Positions 34,299-47,024 of a stretch of DNA of 64,000 nucleotides are shown here, piece by piece (position 1 is the first letter of the stretch; each line of letters starts with the position of its first letter). The translations under genes and the position numbers were made by a program. Below the pieces are notes generated by a model, which was not told the DNA's origin, did not search any database, and saw only the letters and a list, made by a program, of their open reading frames with translations. The stretch comes from Gnetum montanum (lineage: Eukaryota > Streptophyta > Gnetopsida > Gnetales > Gnetaceae): positions 136,787 through 200,786 of the forward strand of contig MNCI01025086.1 in the NCBI GenBank assembly GCA_015680685.1, in the 5' to 3' direction.

Positions 34299-35490
34299 CT
34301 TAGCCCCTAAGTTGGAAATTACATGCAAGTACAAGGATAGAAAAACCACAAAATTTTAAAAGGAGATGCAATAGATAGAAAATCAAAAACATCAAAAAAT
34401 GAACAAATAACACACTAGATCATGAACAAAAAACATGTTTTTTTTAACATGATTAAAAAAACCATATAATCAAAACAAAACTAGATGTGGGTCATCCTTA
34501 CCACACCATCTTATTTAGTCAACCTCAAAATATATACTCTTTATAAATCATTACTTTAACTATATATATAAGATATAACTAAGATCACATTCCCAATCTT
34601 CTTACAAGGTAAAAGTAAAAGGTATGCAGACTACTTTGAGCACAAGACTTATACTAAACTTAATAATGAGGACAAGCTCATGTTATATCATGGCTAACTA
34701 CAACTTTTGGATTTTTCCTTAGGATTCTTTCTTTTTCTTCTTGAAAGGAAATGGGTGAAAAGGGATTATTTTCTTTTCTCCTTTTTTTTTGAGTTTTGGG
34801 AATATAGATTTAAAAGGGGAATGGAGGTTAGGATGAGGATTGCTACCAGACCCCATCACTCAAGAACTTATTACACTACCAATGAACAAAGTCCCATCAT
34901 CATTTTCTTTTTGTTTTTTGTTTTTTCTTTTTAGGAAACTTTGCTCATGGTGTACTTCATTCTTAAGATAGGAATTCCAACACAAGTTTGGCTAATTAGC
35001 TACATTGCCAAAGAACATAGTCCTTTTGGAACTTTCCCCATCGTGCAGTTCAACCCTTGTTTATGTGCCTTTAATTATAATTTGATGGCATCATAGAAAC
35101 TCTCTAGGTGGCTAAGGGTTCTCAAGTGGAAATGAATACACTTCACCCTATTGCTTGTAGGATAGTCATGGATCATCACACGTAAGGGCTGGGCTTAGGA
35201 AAGGGAAAATGGAGTTTTCCAAGGTCACCTAGTGATTGTGGCTAACCAGTTTCCAACGTCACATATGCTACACTCACATGATCATGATGATTACATTATA
35301 AGTAGCATAAATCCTAGCCTCCATAATCCAACATAACTAATAAGACTAAAACCTTGAAATTGAATGGGAAGAATCATAGAATTATTGAAATATATAATAT
35401 AGACGAGACTTTATCTAATATATATATATATATATATATGTAGCATTATACTCAAATTATTTTCCAATGGTGTTACGAAGATCCAACGCC
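34299..35490 (-). other. PI-2 3' non-coding region (far part)
   Basis: Reverse-complement match to PI-1 (about 27450-28600) including the polypurine site next to the LTR (minus: CTTAGGGGCTAAG, about 34299-34312). A TA microsatellite lies at 35418-35439. The sequence is broken at 35490 by the TO element and resumes at 50796. Confidence 0.75.
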
Positions 35491-37200
35491 TGGTGAAACA
35501 CCATAAAATTTCAGCACCTCCATGTTTCGGCGAGGTCTGGGAATTTAGGCAAGGGCTTTGACAAGTGTAGCATCATGATCATTTGGTAATAAAGTGTAGA
35601 CACTAAAGATAGATTGTGCAATCCAAGAAGTTTTCTACTTCTAGGACTGGCAGGCTGGTCAAACTCACCAACTTGCCAAAATGGATAGTTGGCCCGGCTG
35701 ATAGTCTACCCAGAGACCATGCCTGGAGTTGTCGATGGTGTTCAAGATGGAAAAAATAGTTTAGCAAGTTTTCTAGTAGAGAAGTTTGCTATGCTATGCT
35801 ACACTGCACAATGTAGCAAGCCTTTGAAAAATCAATCAAGCATCTAAATACAAGCTTTAGCAAGATGTTCACGCAAGGCAAAGTCAAAATTTGGCCAACA
35901 CGGGGTGCTACGCTATATAGCGTAGCATAGCATAGCAAGGGAAAAACATGCAAAGACTCCTCTACCAAGCCATTTTGGAAAAAAATATTGCATCTAAGAG
36001 CATTTTGGCTTTCAAAACTACCTTGTCTCAGTTAGCCTTTGAACCACAAGCAAAGTTTTCTTGTAAAACCCTGCAATTTTGATAAAAATGCATGTTACAT
36101 TGGCTACTACACTATGCTATGCTATGTAGCGCAACATAGCATAGGAAAGATGCAAATCAATAAAATGCTTCAAAGATTAACCTGGCATGTGCCAAGGCTT
36201 CCAGAAAATGTCATTGACTTCAACGCAAGTTTCCTGTTCAAATCGGTGGCTACGCTGTGCTATGCAACATAGAGTAGTGCAGTGTAGCAAGAAGCTATGC
36301 TATGTTAGTGTGCTACATATTGTAATTGATGCAAAGTTGATAGAGGCATCAAGACATCTTCAGCTAGCCTGTTAGCAATAATTAAGCTCGTCGTGATCAG
36401 TGACTTTGTTACACTTTGGCATACCCCTTAGTCCATCCCCCAAAATTTGTCGTTACACTTGATCTTGTTCATAAGAATAGGGAAGATGTAGTCCTGAGGT
36501 GGAGACTCCACTTTTGCTTGCATTGTTAGCACACCTGATTCTAGCATGTGCAGTTTCGACAACATGATTACAACGTAGCAAATTTTGCAACTAGCACAAC
36601 ACACCCACATGGTACGAGCACATCAGCATCTTGTGTGGTCCAGGACACATGGCATCAAGGCCTCATTTTCGCTTGCTCTTGGCCCTATAAATATCTCAGC
36701 AAACAACGCTCAAAGGGTTAGCATTTTTGCATTGGCATTTTCATGTTAGCAAGAACGATCAACTTTTGGCACAGCTATCTTTTAAGTTCACACTCGAGCA
36801 TACTTGGCACGTTTTGAGCATTCTAGTTACCTCTGAGATTTTTGTGCCTCCCAGTGTTGAACAACCAATTGTATCCATCTCTACAGAGTAAAGCTGCGAT
36901 CTTGAGGTGGTGCATTCTCTCACTCCAGTTTGCTTTACATTTTTGTTTATTATCATCATATTTTGCATCATTTTCATCCCATTGCATTTAATAATCATCA
37001 TATTACGTTACGAGCATCATTTCTAAAATAAACATCTATTAAAGGTTAACTCACACCTATTAAGTCCCTGTTTGATTGACAAGACCATTCATGGCACCCT
37101 AAATCTATTTTCTCTAGCACAACCCTTGCACAGATCTAGGGTTAAACTGTTTTGCCTGAAGACCTCTTGGTGTTTCCAGCCATCAATGTTTTCTGTCGCA
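35491..37200 (+). repeat. 5' LTR of TO
   Basis: 1710 bases, TGGTGAAACACC...TTTTCTGTCGCA. The part from about 36326 matches the 3' LTR remnant 49912-50795. The first half carries clusters of GCTATGCTA/TAGCATAGC palindromes. ggccctataaatatc (about 36682-36696) is a likely TATA box. The start was placed from the TSD and the PI-1 target comparison. Confidence 0.8.
35785..36325. repeat. Clusters of GCTA(C/T)GCTA palindromes in the TO LTR
   Basis: Four quasi-palindromic clusters at about 35787-35820, 35907-35940, 36103-36145 and 36248-36320 are built from gctatgcta, gctacgcta and their complements. Similar words recur at 42897, 43730, 45846-45905 and 46958 in the antisense-gene region of the same element. 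Confidence 0.65.
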
Positions 37201-37815
37201 AAAATTTTTGGTGGTAGAAGGAGGGCCTTTTGGTGTCTTTTTTGCATCCTATGGGTATTCCTGCACACTCTTTGTAACCCTTCACATCCTATAATAAACA
37301 TGAAACCCTTTTGTGGTTTTTTACACATTGTGTGATGCAGATTGGTCGTAATGATGATTCCTTTAGAATTTGATAGGATGAAAAGCATCCGATCTCCTCC
37401 TGATCTCCATGTTTCTTAGTTTGCGATTTCCATTTTTTCACTACGTAAAATTATTTCCTCAACCACTGTTGTTGCTACCTCAAACCTTGAGGTCTATTTT
37501 TTGATTCAGGGCACCATAGCTACCAAGCAACCACCTAGCCTAGTGCAAGGGCCACATCGATCTCTTAGGATCCAAAATCGATCACCTAAGAGCTTGGTAC
37601 AACATATTGAGATTTACAATTTCCTCTATGCTAAGATCTAGGTGAATCTGCTCTTGGATGTCCAAGAACTTGAAGAAAAATGTAACTTTGAGTTCCTTTA
37701 CTGCAATGGGAGGGAATTTATCCCTACTCCTGGTGCTCTCATTCCCCTGATGCAAACGTATCAGTGGATCTTAGATTAATTGGTGTGGATAAGTAGGTCT
37801 AGGGAGTAGTGAGAC
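37201..37815 (+). other. TO leader
   Basis: Untranslated leader between the LTR and the first gag-like frame. A primer site is not clear; tttggtggtagaagg (37206-37220) is a weak candidate. From about 37550 frame text such as RSLRIQNRSP and EEKCNFEFLYCNGREFIP could be part of an N-terminal coding region. Confidence 0.4.
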
Positions 37816-39869
37816 ATGGCGTCCCACTATGATGAGGCATTTCAGGATGGACAAGAGGACTTGGATTCCCAGTCCAAGGGTGGGGGTCAAACTAACCCTA
37901 CGAATATCCCTCCACTATGGCCTCCTGATCGAACCTGCTCTTCGTGATATCTCCCTTTATGATTACGTCCACCCTGTTGCAAACTGTAGTTTCATTGGCC
38001 ATGGATAGCCATGCCATACCCTTGTCATATCACCATGCTTATTCCTCCATCTCGTTTCTAGGCACTATCCATCCATAAGCTATTCCCCAATATATCCCTT
38101 CATCATACCAAGCACTGATAATGGCTACCCTGCCTTACGTGCACACAATACCTACGCCATAGTTGCATATAGTCTCCACTTCCATTCCAACATCTACACA
38201 TTTTCCATCATCAGTGGCAAGCCCAGCCCCAGCCACGTGATGGACCCTAATCACTTCTCCCCCTACTTCGCAACCTTCCCAAATGTCACACTACACTCAC
38301 CATCAAGTGTACCAGGTCTCGCAAATGATACAACCAAGCACAAGACTATGGTCTACCCCACCAATCATGCAAACAACCTACCCTATGGCACCACCAATGG
38401 CCATCACTCCAAAAGCACCACCCACTGGGTGGTGGACAGCACAAGTAGCACCCTTTGTAGGAGCTGCCCTGATGGCACCACCTATGAGCCAAGTCGCTAC
38501 CCCTACCACGCCACCAATGGTAGTTGCCCTTACAACCCTACAAATATCCACATCGTCCCCAGGTCTAGACCAAGCATTCCAACTTATCCAAACCATTACT
38601 AAAGAAATTAAGCACCTGAAAGTTGCCAGTTCTGACATAGTACAAGTCATGGATTTCTACCATGATGATCCCATCAACCTGGTAGTCACCATGCTCACAT
38701 TACCCCTGGGATGCCACTCCTCCACTTTACAAAATATAACAGGAAGGGTGACCCCAATGCACATCTCGTGACATTTAGATTTGAGTTCCTTCTACTGCAC
38801 CATCATCCAAATCTTTGCTATGTCTCTGATGGGAAAAGATTTAGACTAGTACAACATGCTCCCATGCTCTTCTATCTCAACCCTAGAGGAGCTTCTGACT
38901 CAATTCGTAACTCGTTTCAAGTATAACTTGAGACCAAAGGTTGCACTGGATTAGTTAATAAGCATCAAGAAAGATCCACTAGAATTAGTCCAAAAATTTA
39001 TACATTGGTGGAGTGCTATCCTGAATGAGATCTGTGAACATATCACAAAGGCCCATATACTAGCCATCTTTAAGGGTGCAGTAAATAACTTTATTAAGTC
39101 CAAACTGTACTACCTAGCTCCACGAGCCCTTAGTCAAGCTTTTGCCTAGACCAAGAGCATTCAAGATGTGGCTGAGGCAAGTAAAGATCCAGCCTATGTT
39201 ACATATAAAAACACGTATATTAAAATGGACAAAGAGAAGGGTAAGGCTACAATGGCCACGGTGGCTGCCATGGCGAACAAGGCCCAACCCAAAAACAACA
39301 ATAACAAGAAAGCGGCCGCAACACCAACTAACCCCACACCTAACCCAAGTAATGCTGCCAAATCCTCAACATCAGCACCTAAAGTACCCACCCCACCTAA
39401 ACCCAACTTTGAGTGTAAAGATCGCTCCAAGTACACCCTGCTACCAGTCAAGCCTTCAGAACTTCTGAAGCAATTGCTAGGGGCGGGGTACATTCAACAC
39501 AAGCAGATGTTGGAGGAGGCAACCAAAAGGCATCAATGGTACTATGAAATCCTTAGGAACCCCTCTTTGGCTATGCCCAATGAGCCGCCAGTCCCTAAAA
39601 ATTTTAGGCTGGAGCGGTTTTATGACTACCATCAACTTTGCAGTCACGACACATATTACTATTTAGCGTTAAAGGATGACATTCAACGAATGATTGATCA
39701 AGGGAAGCTGGTTCTAGATGAAAGTAATCCCGTGCCCCCTGAGAATCAATCTATGCACATTTACACAGACCCACTTAATGCCAACAACACTGGCTACATC
39801 ATCAACACCATTGGTGTAGATAGTAATCCTAAACCGCCTCAGCAACTATTTGTGTTTTGTGTGCCTTAA
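37816..39869 (+). pseudogene. TO gag
   Basis: A decayed N-terminal part (MASHYDEAFQDGQEDLDS near 37816) is followed by a long proline/methionine/threonine-rich stretch (38237-38640). The gag core comes next, in shifting frames (KYN.KGDPNAHLVTF near 38720; FIHWWSAILNEI near 39000; FKGAVNNFIKSKLYYLAPRALSQAFA near 39070-39150). The best open piece (39168-39869) is lysine- and proline-rich and ends with FYDYHQLCSHDTYYYLALKD. That is a zinc knuckle of the Tat type in which two cysteines have become tyrosine. Its role is capsid formation; this copy is inactive. Confidence 0.75.
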
Positions 39870-40396
39870 CATAGTGCACCAACACTAGCAGTATTCAAAA
39901 AGGCATTGTAGCAACCATTTATCCTTAGGGTCCCTCCTCAGACATCCACCCCTGCACCTTCTGTAATCACAACTACACCACCGCTCGCACTAACGCCAAA
40001 AATACCATTTATCATCAAGGGGCCAAACCATTCAACTGCCCCCATTCCATAAAATCAGCATAAAATAACATCACAACCTTCTCATTCAAGGAAATGAGAA
40101 GATTGTTTGACAAGTAAAAAAAATACAGAACATGCCACCCCAGGTCCTTCCAAGCCTACTCCCTTGGCCTTTGCATCTACGCCCACCTCGTCACCAAAAG
40201 TTAACACCACTATGCGTGCACAGTCATCACCACCTTGCTCAAAAGGGTCCAACCCTAAACTTGAAACTACCACTCCTTAGGAAATTCATCTTCTAGGATG
40301 AATGGAAGAAGAGAAGGGCAGTAAACAAAAGGAAGGTGGACATGACCTCCTAAGCACTCTTACTTAGGTAAAATAGGCTCAAAAATAAAAAATACA
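39870..40396 (+). other. TO gag-protease linker
   Basis: Proline/threonine/serine-rich codons in drifting frames (for example SFVIT/APPLALTPK-like text), consistent with a degraded linker between gag and protease. No domain seen. Confidence 0.4.
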
Positions 40397-41255
40397 ATGT
40401 TGAGCCTGTATGACCTAGTAATGACTTCCACCACACATAGTGAGGCTCTAGTTCACATGCTAACATCCATACCAATTGATGAGAACATGCTAGCAGAGGA
40501 GAAAGCAATCCATTCAGTTATGCTTCATCCTACGCCTAAAGAACCACAGCCATCCCAATTGACATTTTGGGACAAGTCCATTAGGGAAGACCCTGAAATG
40601 GATCAGGTGACAACAACACCCCTATTCATCATAATTCGCATTAGCCAACAAAAGATACAAAGAGTGCACATTGATGACGGGGCTGCTACGAACATCATCC
40701 CATTCCCCATAATGGACAAACTTGGTTTGGTAGACCAAATCAAACCCATGACAACATCATGTCTAAATTCATTCAACGGGACACAGGTAGTCGTGAAATG
40801 CACTGTCCACATTGACTTTGTGGCAAGGGACCAGTTATCCACAAGTGCGACATTTATCGTGGTGGAAGAGATGCCCAAGTTTAACCTAATCTTGGGGAGA
40901 TCGTGGTTAGCCCAACTTAGGGTCATCTCTTCACCCATACATTAGGAAATCCATCTACCTTACGTAGGTAGGGAGGTGGTGATCCATGGTGACAAGGTGA
41001 CAACCCAGGCAATAAATAATGTAGATATGGAGCAAGGTTTGAAGGTCATAACCTCTGAGAATGAGCCACCTAATTCTGCTGATACTAACTATTTGACAAA
41101 AGAGCCAGCCCAAGATGCCGGCTCAAAAAATGAAATTGCATGGGCTGAGTTTCATTTTTAAGTGGTAGATGACGATGTAGAAGAATACTACAATAAAGCC
41201 TCTTAGCCCTACGTGTTGGAAAACCCACGATGGGTTAGAAAGAAGTTGCGAGGAT
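40397..41255 (+). pseudogene. TO aspartic protease
   Basis: The open piece 40397-40945 holds the active site HIDDGAATNIIP (about 40670-40700) in place of the usual DSG/DNG. It ends with the FNLILGRSWL block (about 40880-40910), the ILG hairpin of retropepsins. The frame continues after a TAG (40943-40945) as EIHLPYVGREVVIHGDKVTTQ to about 41255, where it ends near RWVRKKLRG. This is the last recognisable coding before the spacer. It would cleave the gag-pol product; the stop after the ILG block suggests loss of function. Confidence 0.75.
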
Positions 41256-41409
41256 AATCGCTACTCGTGTAGTGTAGCAACTCCACTGTTCCTTACCCAA
41301 TTAACATTCATAACACATTTATTCCTTGTTTGCCTTATATTCATTTTTCTACACTAAGTGTCTAACTCATTCTTAAAACCATTTACATAACATCCATTAT
41401 CTACTTCAC

Positions 41410-41730
41410 ACTACGACCTGCTAAGGCCTAAAACTAGCAAAATTCTCCTTTAAGGCCCAAAATGGCCTAAAACTACACACTACCCTCTAAGGCCTAAAAC
41501 TGGAAAAACTCTCTATTTACACCACACTACAACTCACTAAGGCCTAAAACTGGTAAAATTCTTTACCTCATGTCTTCGTGATAGCTCAAAATGACCTAAA
41601 ACTAGCGATGGCCCGGAATGGCCTTAAACTACCACTACAGCCACCCAAGGCCTAAAACTGGCTATCCAAAAAAAAAAAAAAAATTCTTTTTCTTATCACT
41701 TGATAACGAGCCAAAATGGCCTAAAACTAA
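41410..41730 (+). repeat. Array of (A)RGGCCTAAAACTRG repeats, left
   Basis: About eight copies of ggcctaaaactag/gg-type words at irregular spacing, several preceded by aa or by aaaat. The related right-hand array is at 47030-47250, in the same orientation. Confidence 0.7.
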
Positions 41731-42023
41731 CATAGAATAACAAAAAATAAAAAGATAAAAATAGATAACATATATAATACACAAGCCAAAATAAATGGAA
41801 TGTTGTCATATTTTACCTTCCATTTAAAGTCTCAATCAAATAATGTTTACAATATTCTTTCAAAAATTCAAATAAAATCCCTTGCTTCCATGCTATGAAT
41901 CTTCCTCTACACCGTTGTTCCCTCCCTTAGAAGTCCTTGTATCTTCATTTGGATTCTGTATCATAGAAATTAAAGTAGTAAGCTAAATTCACAATAAAGA
42001 TTGGAATAAAACAAGTTGTTGCA

Positions 42024-45000
42024 TCATAAAAAATGAATAACCTGAGACGACCCCACATCTGTCTCAGGGGGTATGCAATCTAGGCTAGCCACGAGGTGCT
42101 GTAAGACCTCCTCTTCAATAATGTCTGCCCAGTGTCTATCTCCCAATTTAGCATTTGCTGCAACTTTCTCCTTTTCAATATTCGTCCATATCAGTGGCCC
42201 TGGAGAATAGGAGGTAGTTTCGGTCTCACCCATGGGGAAACTTACTTCCCTTTCAGGGGATTCATTGACCATCACTTGTTGCATGAACTTGTCATAAGCC
42301 CCAGAGGTGCCAATGACATTGAGGAACACTTCATGCATATACAACTTAACAGAAGCATCTTGATAGTATTTATGGTAGGTGGCATGTTCCAGTTTATACA
42401 TATGCTTATGGTTTTTCTGTGACTGCCCCCACTCATAAACTCTTACACTATAGTCTTTCCAATATTGGTTCTTCTAGGCCAAAAAGTCCATTTGCATATG
42501 TTGCTCTATTATTTCACATGTGGCCTTCTTGTTGGGTTGCATGACCATCCAATACCTCGCTTAATCAATGATGGCCATGCGCTAACTACCATCGTTGGTA
42601 TCCCAGGCCAAAAGGAACTCATTCTTAGAGTAGAGATCTCCCACCTCAGTAGTTAGATTTGTCTTTTCCTTCTCAAGCCTCTAGACCCGTTTCCACAGGT
42701 ATTCATTTACACGCCTACACTCCTACAAGGAGCATGCTGAGTACAACACACATTTGCTAGCCTCATCGTATATGCGATAAGGTACTTTGATCATGTTTGG
42801 TGGGAATGCAAGCACAACGTTGACCTTAACTACTTGCTTAGGGTCCCACATGAGGCACGAATCTATCAACCACACACAAAAAGGTAGTAGTCACAATGGC
42901 ATAGCAAATTTTAGCAATTTAAAAAGCCTAGCATAGCTACTTCACTTACCCACTTCTGGATCAATCTACTTTAGGCGGTCGATCATGTCATCAACCACCC
43001 CCTCCATGAAGGCAAACTTATCAAGGGTCTCAACCCATGGTTGTAGGTAGATCAAAGAAGAGCTTGCAATGTCAACAGCGGTGTCTACTACATAACAAAA
43101 CGTGTTAGTTATCACCGAGAAGACTATAATAAAGTTGATGAGTAGCACAAATGATAGTGAAAAGCTCCTACCCAACAAACCATTAGGGGTGATAGCGGGC
43201 GGGGGGGGGGNNNNNNNNNNNNNNNNNNNNNNNNNNTCAAATATGTGGTCAAACTCACTAGCATCAAGTTGTACCTCCCCTCCTTTTGGCTGACTCAACA
43301 ACATGGCAGCGTCCTTTGTGTTCATCTGCTCTTCTAACGCTAAACTACATTCAGCAAAGGGATCATCAGCAGAGGCCTCTTTCTGGTTGATAAGGGCCTC
43401 TTCTTTATTCACTAGGGCCCTTCTTTCTAGGGCACCAACCTCTTCCTCATCGACAGGGATGTCCTCCTCGTCAGCAGGAGTGTCCTCCTCATCAACAAGA
43501 ACGTCCTCCTCATCAACAAGAGTGTTCTCCTCATTAGCAGGAGCCCTTTCCTTTGTGGCAAGAGCTTCTTCTTCCTTTATTGGGGCCCTTTCCTCTATGG
43601 ATAGGGCCCCTGCATCTTTATTAGTCACCCCTATTTCGGGGGTCATCACCTCTTCTTCACCTTCTTCACCTTCTTCTGCTAATAAAGCAGGGTCACATTA
43701 CGTGAAAGCATACTAACTTGAAACAAATTCTACGCTATGCTACACTACCTAGCATAACATAGTGTAGCAAGAATTAACTAAATAAATAAGGCAACAAATA
43801 AAAATAGGAAGCATTTACCAATGGGAGGTTGCATTCTATGAAGCTTAAACCATAGTTTCTACCCCTCTTCTTCATCTGTATGGGGAGGCTCCTCAACTAG
43901 GCGAGACCTTTTGTGGTACAATTTAGTTACCACCATCTCTACAATAAGGAATTTTTCCTTTGACATGTTTCCCATAGTAGCAGGGGGTGCCTCTCCTACA
44001 TTGTCTCAGCCACAAAAGTTGTGTGCCACCTGATCCCTGGTTGTCATTGAAAATGATTACCCAATAGCTTTTGGGGGATTCTGGATAGGGTGGTGTGGAA
44101 GACTTGGAAAATCCATGGTTTGAAAATATGTTTATGATTTTTTAGCATCCAGAATCCATTTTCATGAACTACCAAGAATTTCGCAAAGCGTCGTAGGTAG
44201 GCTACAAAGAAGGCATGATGCACGTTGAAACGAGATTCAGGCTTCTTACGAAGCTTGACCATTTTAGCCTACAAACCTTTGCAAAGATTCTTGGCCCAAT
44301 TGTAATAGGCCATATCTTACATGACTTCTCTCATTCTCAAGCTTGCTCAATCCCAATGATTTTTCCTTGGGAGAGTAGCTTGGGGAAAGCACGGGCACGG
44401 AAGATGGGATAAACTGTTTTGGCCACTTTTAGCTTGGCCTTTTCAATATGGATCCCCTTTTAGTCCTTAATTGCCCCTAGGAACTCCTTAATGTCCCCTT
44501 GATGGTTTGCCTCCTTTTTGGTCTTTTCTCCCATGGGGAGGTCATTAGAAGGGACACCAAAGAGATCCACAAATAGTTGGTTGTTAATCTCAAGAACCAC
44601 TAGCACACCATGGACACGTGTGCGAAAGTAGTCTGCTCTTTCGAAAAAGGAGTTAGCTAGGGCAAGCATTTTGGTAGCAGGGACACTTGGGTTGATGGCC
44701 AAGAACAACTCCATGAGCCTAGCATCCATAAGGTTGTTGACAAGTGTGTCTGGAGCCCCATTGCAGTGCCAGCATTGGGTCTCTTCCACCTCCCTGTACT
44801 TGAAATAGATATTGACTTTGTTATGCCCACAGGTGATCATGGTGACCTCATGGGATTTCTTCACCACTATAGCAGTTTACAAAAAGAAGGGTTAAATAAG
44901 AAAAAATAAAAAAAATAGAAGAAAAATGAAACAACACTCGAACATGCAAACATAAATTCACAGTCTAGCGTACTAGTTTTAAATGGTGATGGAAACGATG

Positions 45001-46747
45001 GGAGATCCACCAATACGTCTTCAATGGTGATCGGCCTAAGGGATGCCCAATCCCTATCCAACCAACTAACCTCTTTACACTTCCTATAAAACTGGGAGTA
45101 CCATGTTGGATAGGTTTTGTACTTACCCCCGCATTGGCGTATCACACCGATGCACAGATTCCCAGTGGAAGAAAACTCCTGCAAGGCCATCAATGCCAAA
45201 GCCAAGGCATCAGTATGACTGTGAAGCCTACTCTTGTCGATATAAAACTTGGTAACACACAAGAAAGAGCACATACATTGATAATATTGTGGCCTAGTGT
45301 AGCATGCATTGCGTAACTTGATAGAATACATTTATAGAGTTCACCCACCAGAAAAATAAATAGTTCCTGGTGGGTTCTAAAAATAGGTGCCCATGTGACA
45401 GGCAACAAACAATGTGTTGTACAGGTGATAGCATTTATACTCAGGCATTTCCTCGATCCAACTCAGACACCTTAAGCTTTTTGGATGCTGATTGGACCCT
45501 TTTTCCTGGTTACCCCTAATTGTCCTATTAGTCAAAAATTTCAGAATGCCTTGGTTAGCCTAGGGCAACAGCATTTCTATGATTGCGACTATAGTCTCCG
45601 TTAACAAGTATGACCAAATGATCACACTGAAGTGCTGGAGGAGGAACTGTAGGAAGTCTTGCATGCCTTCCCAAAACCAGACCGCCTGCTACTCCACACA
45701 TACATGGAGTGGAGGAACATTGGCCACTAGTTCACTTAGGCAACACAAAACCCCTACAATTTCTAGGACAATCAAAATGAGTTTTAACATCACCCTGCAC
45801 AATAGAATGGCAAACGTTAGCATTATGTTCGAGTAGGGTTCACATGTAGCATAGCATCATTATCTATTTGCAAATAGTGTAGCGTAACCCTTTCTTTGCA
45901 TGTAGCTTAGCATAAGCCCCTAGTCACAATTTTTTTAAAAAAAAATAGAACAAATTTAGATATTATAAGCAATGTAATGAAATAACACTTGCAACATAGC
46001 ATGGCCATCAGACATCACACAACATAGTAATATTGGTTGTGCCTTATAGAAACTGTTGCACGACACACATAGTAAACATACTAATGAAATAGGCACAACA
46101 ATATAAAAAATTTATAGCTGAGGTAGATTTACCAACATAACCACAGGATCAATAGCGTAGCAACATGATATTACCAATGCATTGGTCTAAAGGTCTTACA
46201 ACACACTGGCCTAGCGTAACAAAAATTAAATATGAATTTCAAGTAAGAAAGAATTTAATATGCTACTTCTGTTTCAACCAATCTTCTACTGTACAAAATG
46301 ATTTGCAATACACTGCATTAAACACGTTTTACACTATCAAATCTCGTGCATAGCCAAGCCCTCCTAAGGATCGTATGTTGTGCTATTCGCATGCAGGTTG
46401 CTAGGATCACCTAAACCTCTATGGCAAGGCTGTCACAACACTTGCGGTCTAGGCAACACTACATGAAACCTTACCGTAGCTTCCGTACACCCATCATGGC
46501 TAAATTGATAATAGTAAAAGTGTAATGGCCAAAATGGTAACCAAAATAGTGACAAAAGACACAGATTTCATTACAAAAAAAAAGACAACAACAGCAACCT
46601 GAAAAAAAAAAGTAACGTAGCAACTTACTTGGCCGATGGAGTCTCCTCTTGTACTATGACACACACCTGTGACAGACGCCCTAGGTTGTCTTTCACCTCA
46701 TCCACCTTGGTGAGTGCTTGATGTTTATGTTCTCCTTTAGGTGCCAT
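42024..46747 (-). pseudogene. Antisense multi-exon gene inside TO (Athila ORF1-like protein)
   Basis: On the minus strand the ATG at 46747 (MAPKGEHKHQALTKVDEV) reads to a donor-like CAA|GTAAGT at 46629/46628. Later pieces have splice-like edges: gtgcag|GGTGATG near 45800, GCGGG|GTAAGTAC near 45132, an ATAG acceptor near 44867, CCATTG|GTAAATG near 43818, tattagcag near 43676 and AGTGG|GTAAGTG near 42955. Coding pieces are about 45800-45340, 45331-44980, 44867-44460, 44262-44044, 44040-43820, 43676-42966 and 42850-42024. The middle (HGVLVVLEINNQLFVDLFGV) resembles the plant transposon domain of Athila ORF1. An acidic stretch with DEED-type 8-residue repeats follows (43560-43430), then a long helical C-terminus. 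Stops show it is decayed; exon limits are estimates. Confidence 0.6.
43201..43236. other. G run and assembly gap (26 N)
   Basis: Ten G directly precede 26 N at 43211-43236, inside the acidic part of the antisense gene. The gap length is probably nominal. Confidence 0.95.
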
Positions 46748-47024
46748 TTTCTTGGTTGCAAATCCTCTGTTAATCGCTATGCTAAATCGCCTTGCTCTTT
46801 ATCAGTACAAACGCTCTATGCTTTGAATGTGGGCTTTATGCTCTTATAATAAAAATGATGAGTTTACCATGGGTAAACCCTTATTTATAGCCAAAGCAGT
46901 GAAAAGAACTTGCCATTTTTGCATCCCGATTAATGTGGGATGCTCTGTACAGCGTAGCATTCTTGCCATAACGTAGTAGCACTATTTGCATCATAGTAGG
47001 TGGGCCCAATCAAAAATTTTGTCC

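Noticed and set aside
27338-35490. Long terminal inverted repeats (27450-28620 against 34270-35480) flanking the P450, suggesting a gene-carrying Mutator-like DNA transposon.
   Set aside because: The repeats are the 3' non-coding parts of two oppositely oriented PI elements. Each is adjoined by PI protease/integrase sequence on its outer side (directly in PI-1, across the TO insertion in PI-2) and by a polypurine site and LTR on its inner side.
41410-41730. CRISPR-like spaced repeats.
   Set aside because: Irregular spacing, degenerate short core and a plant retrotransposon context; not a CRISPR array.
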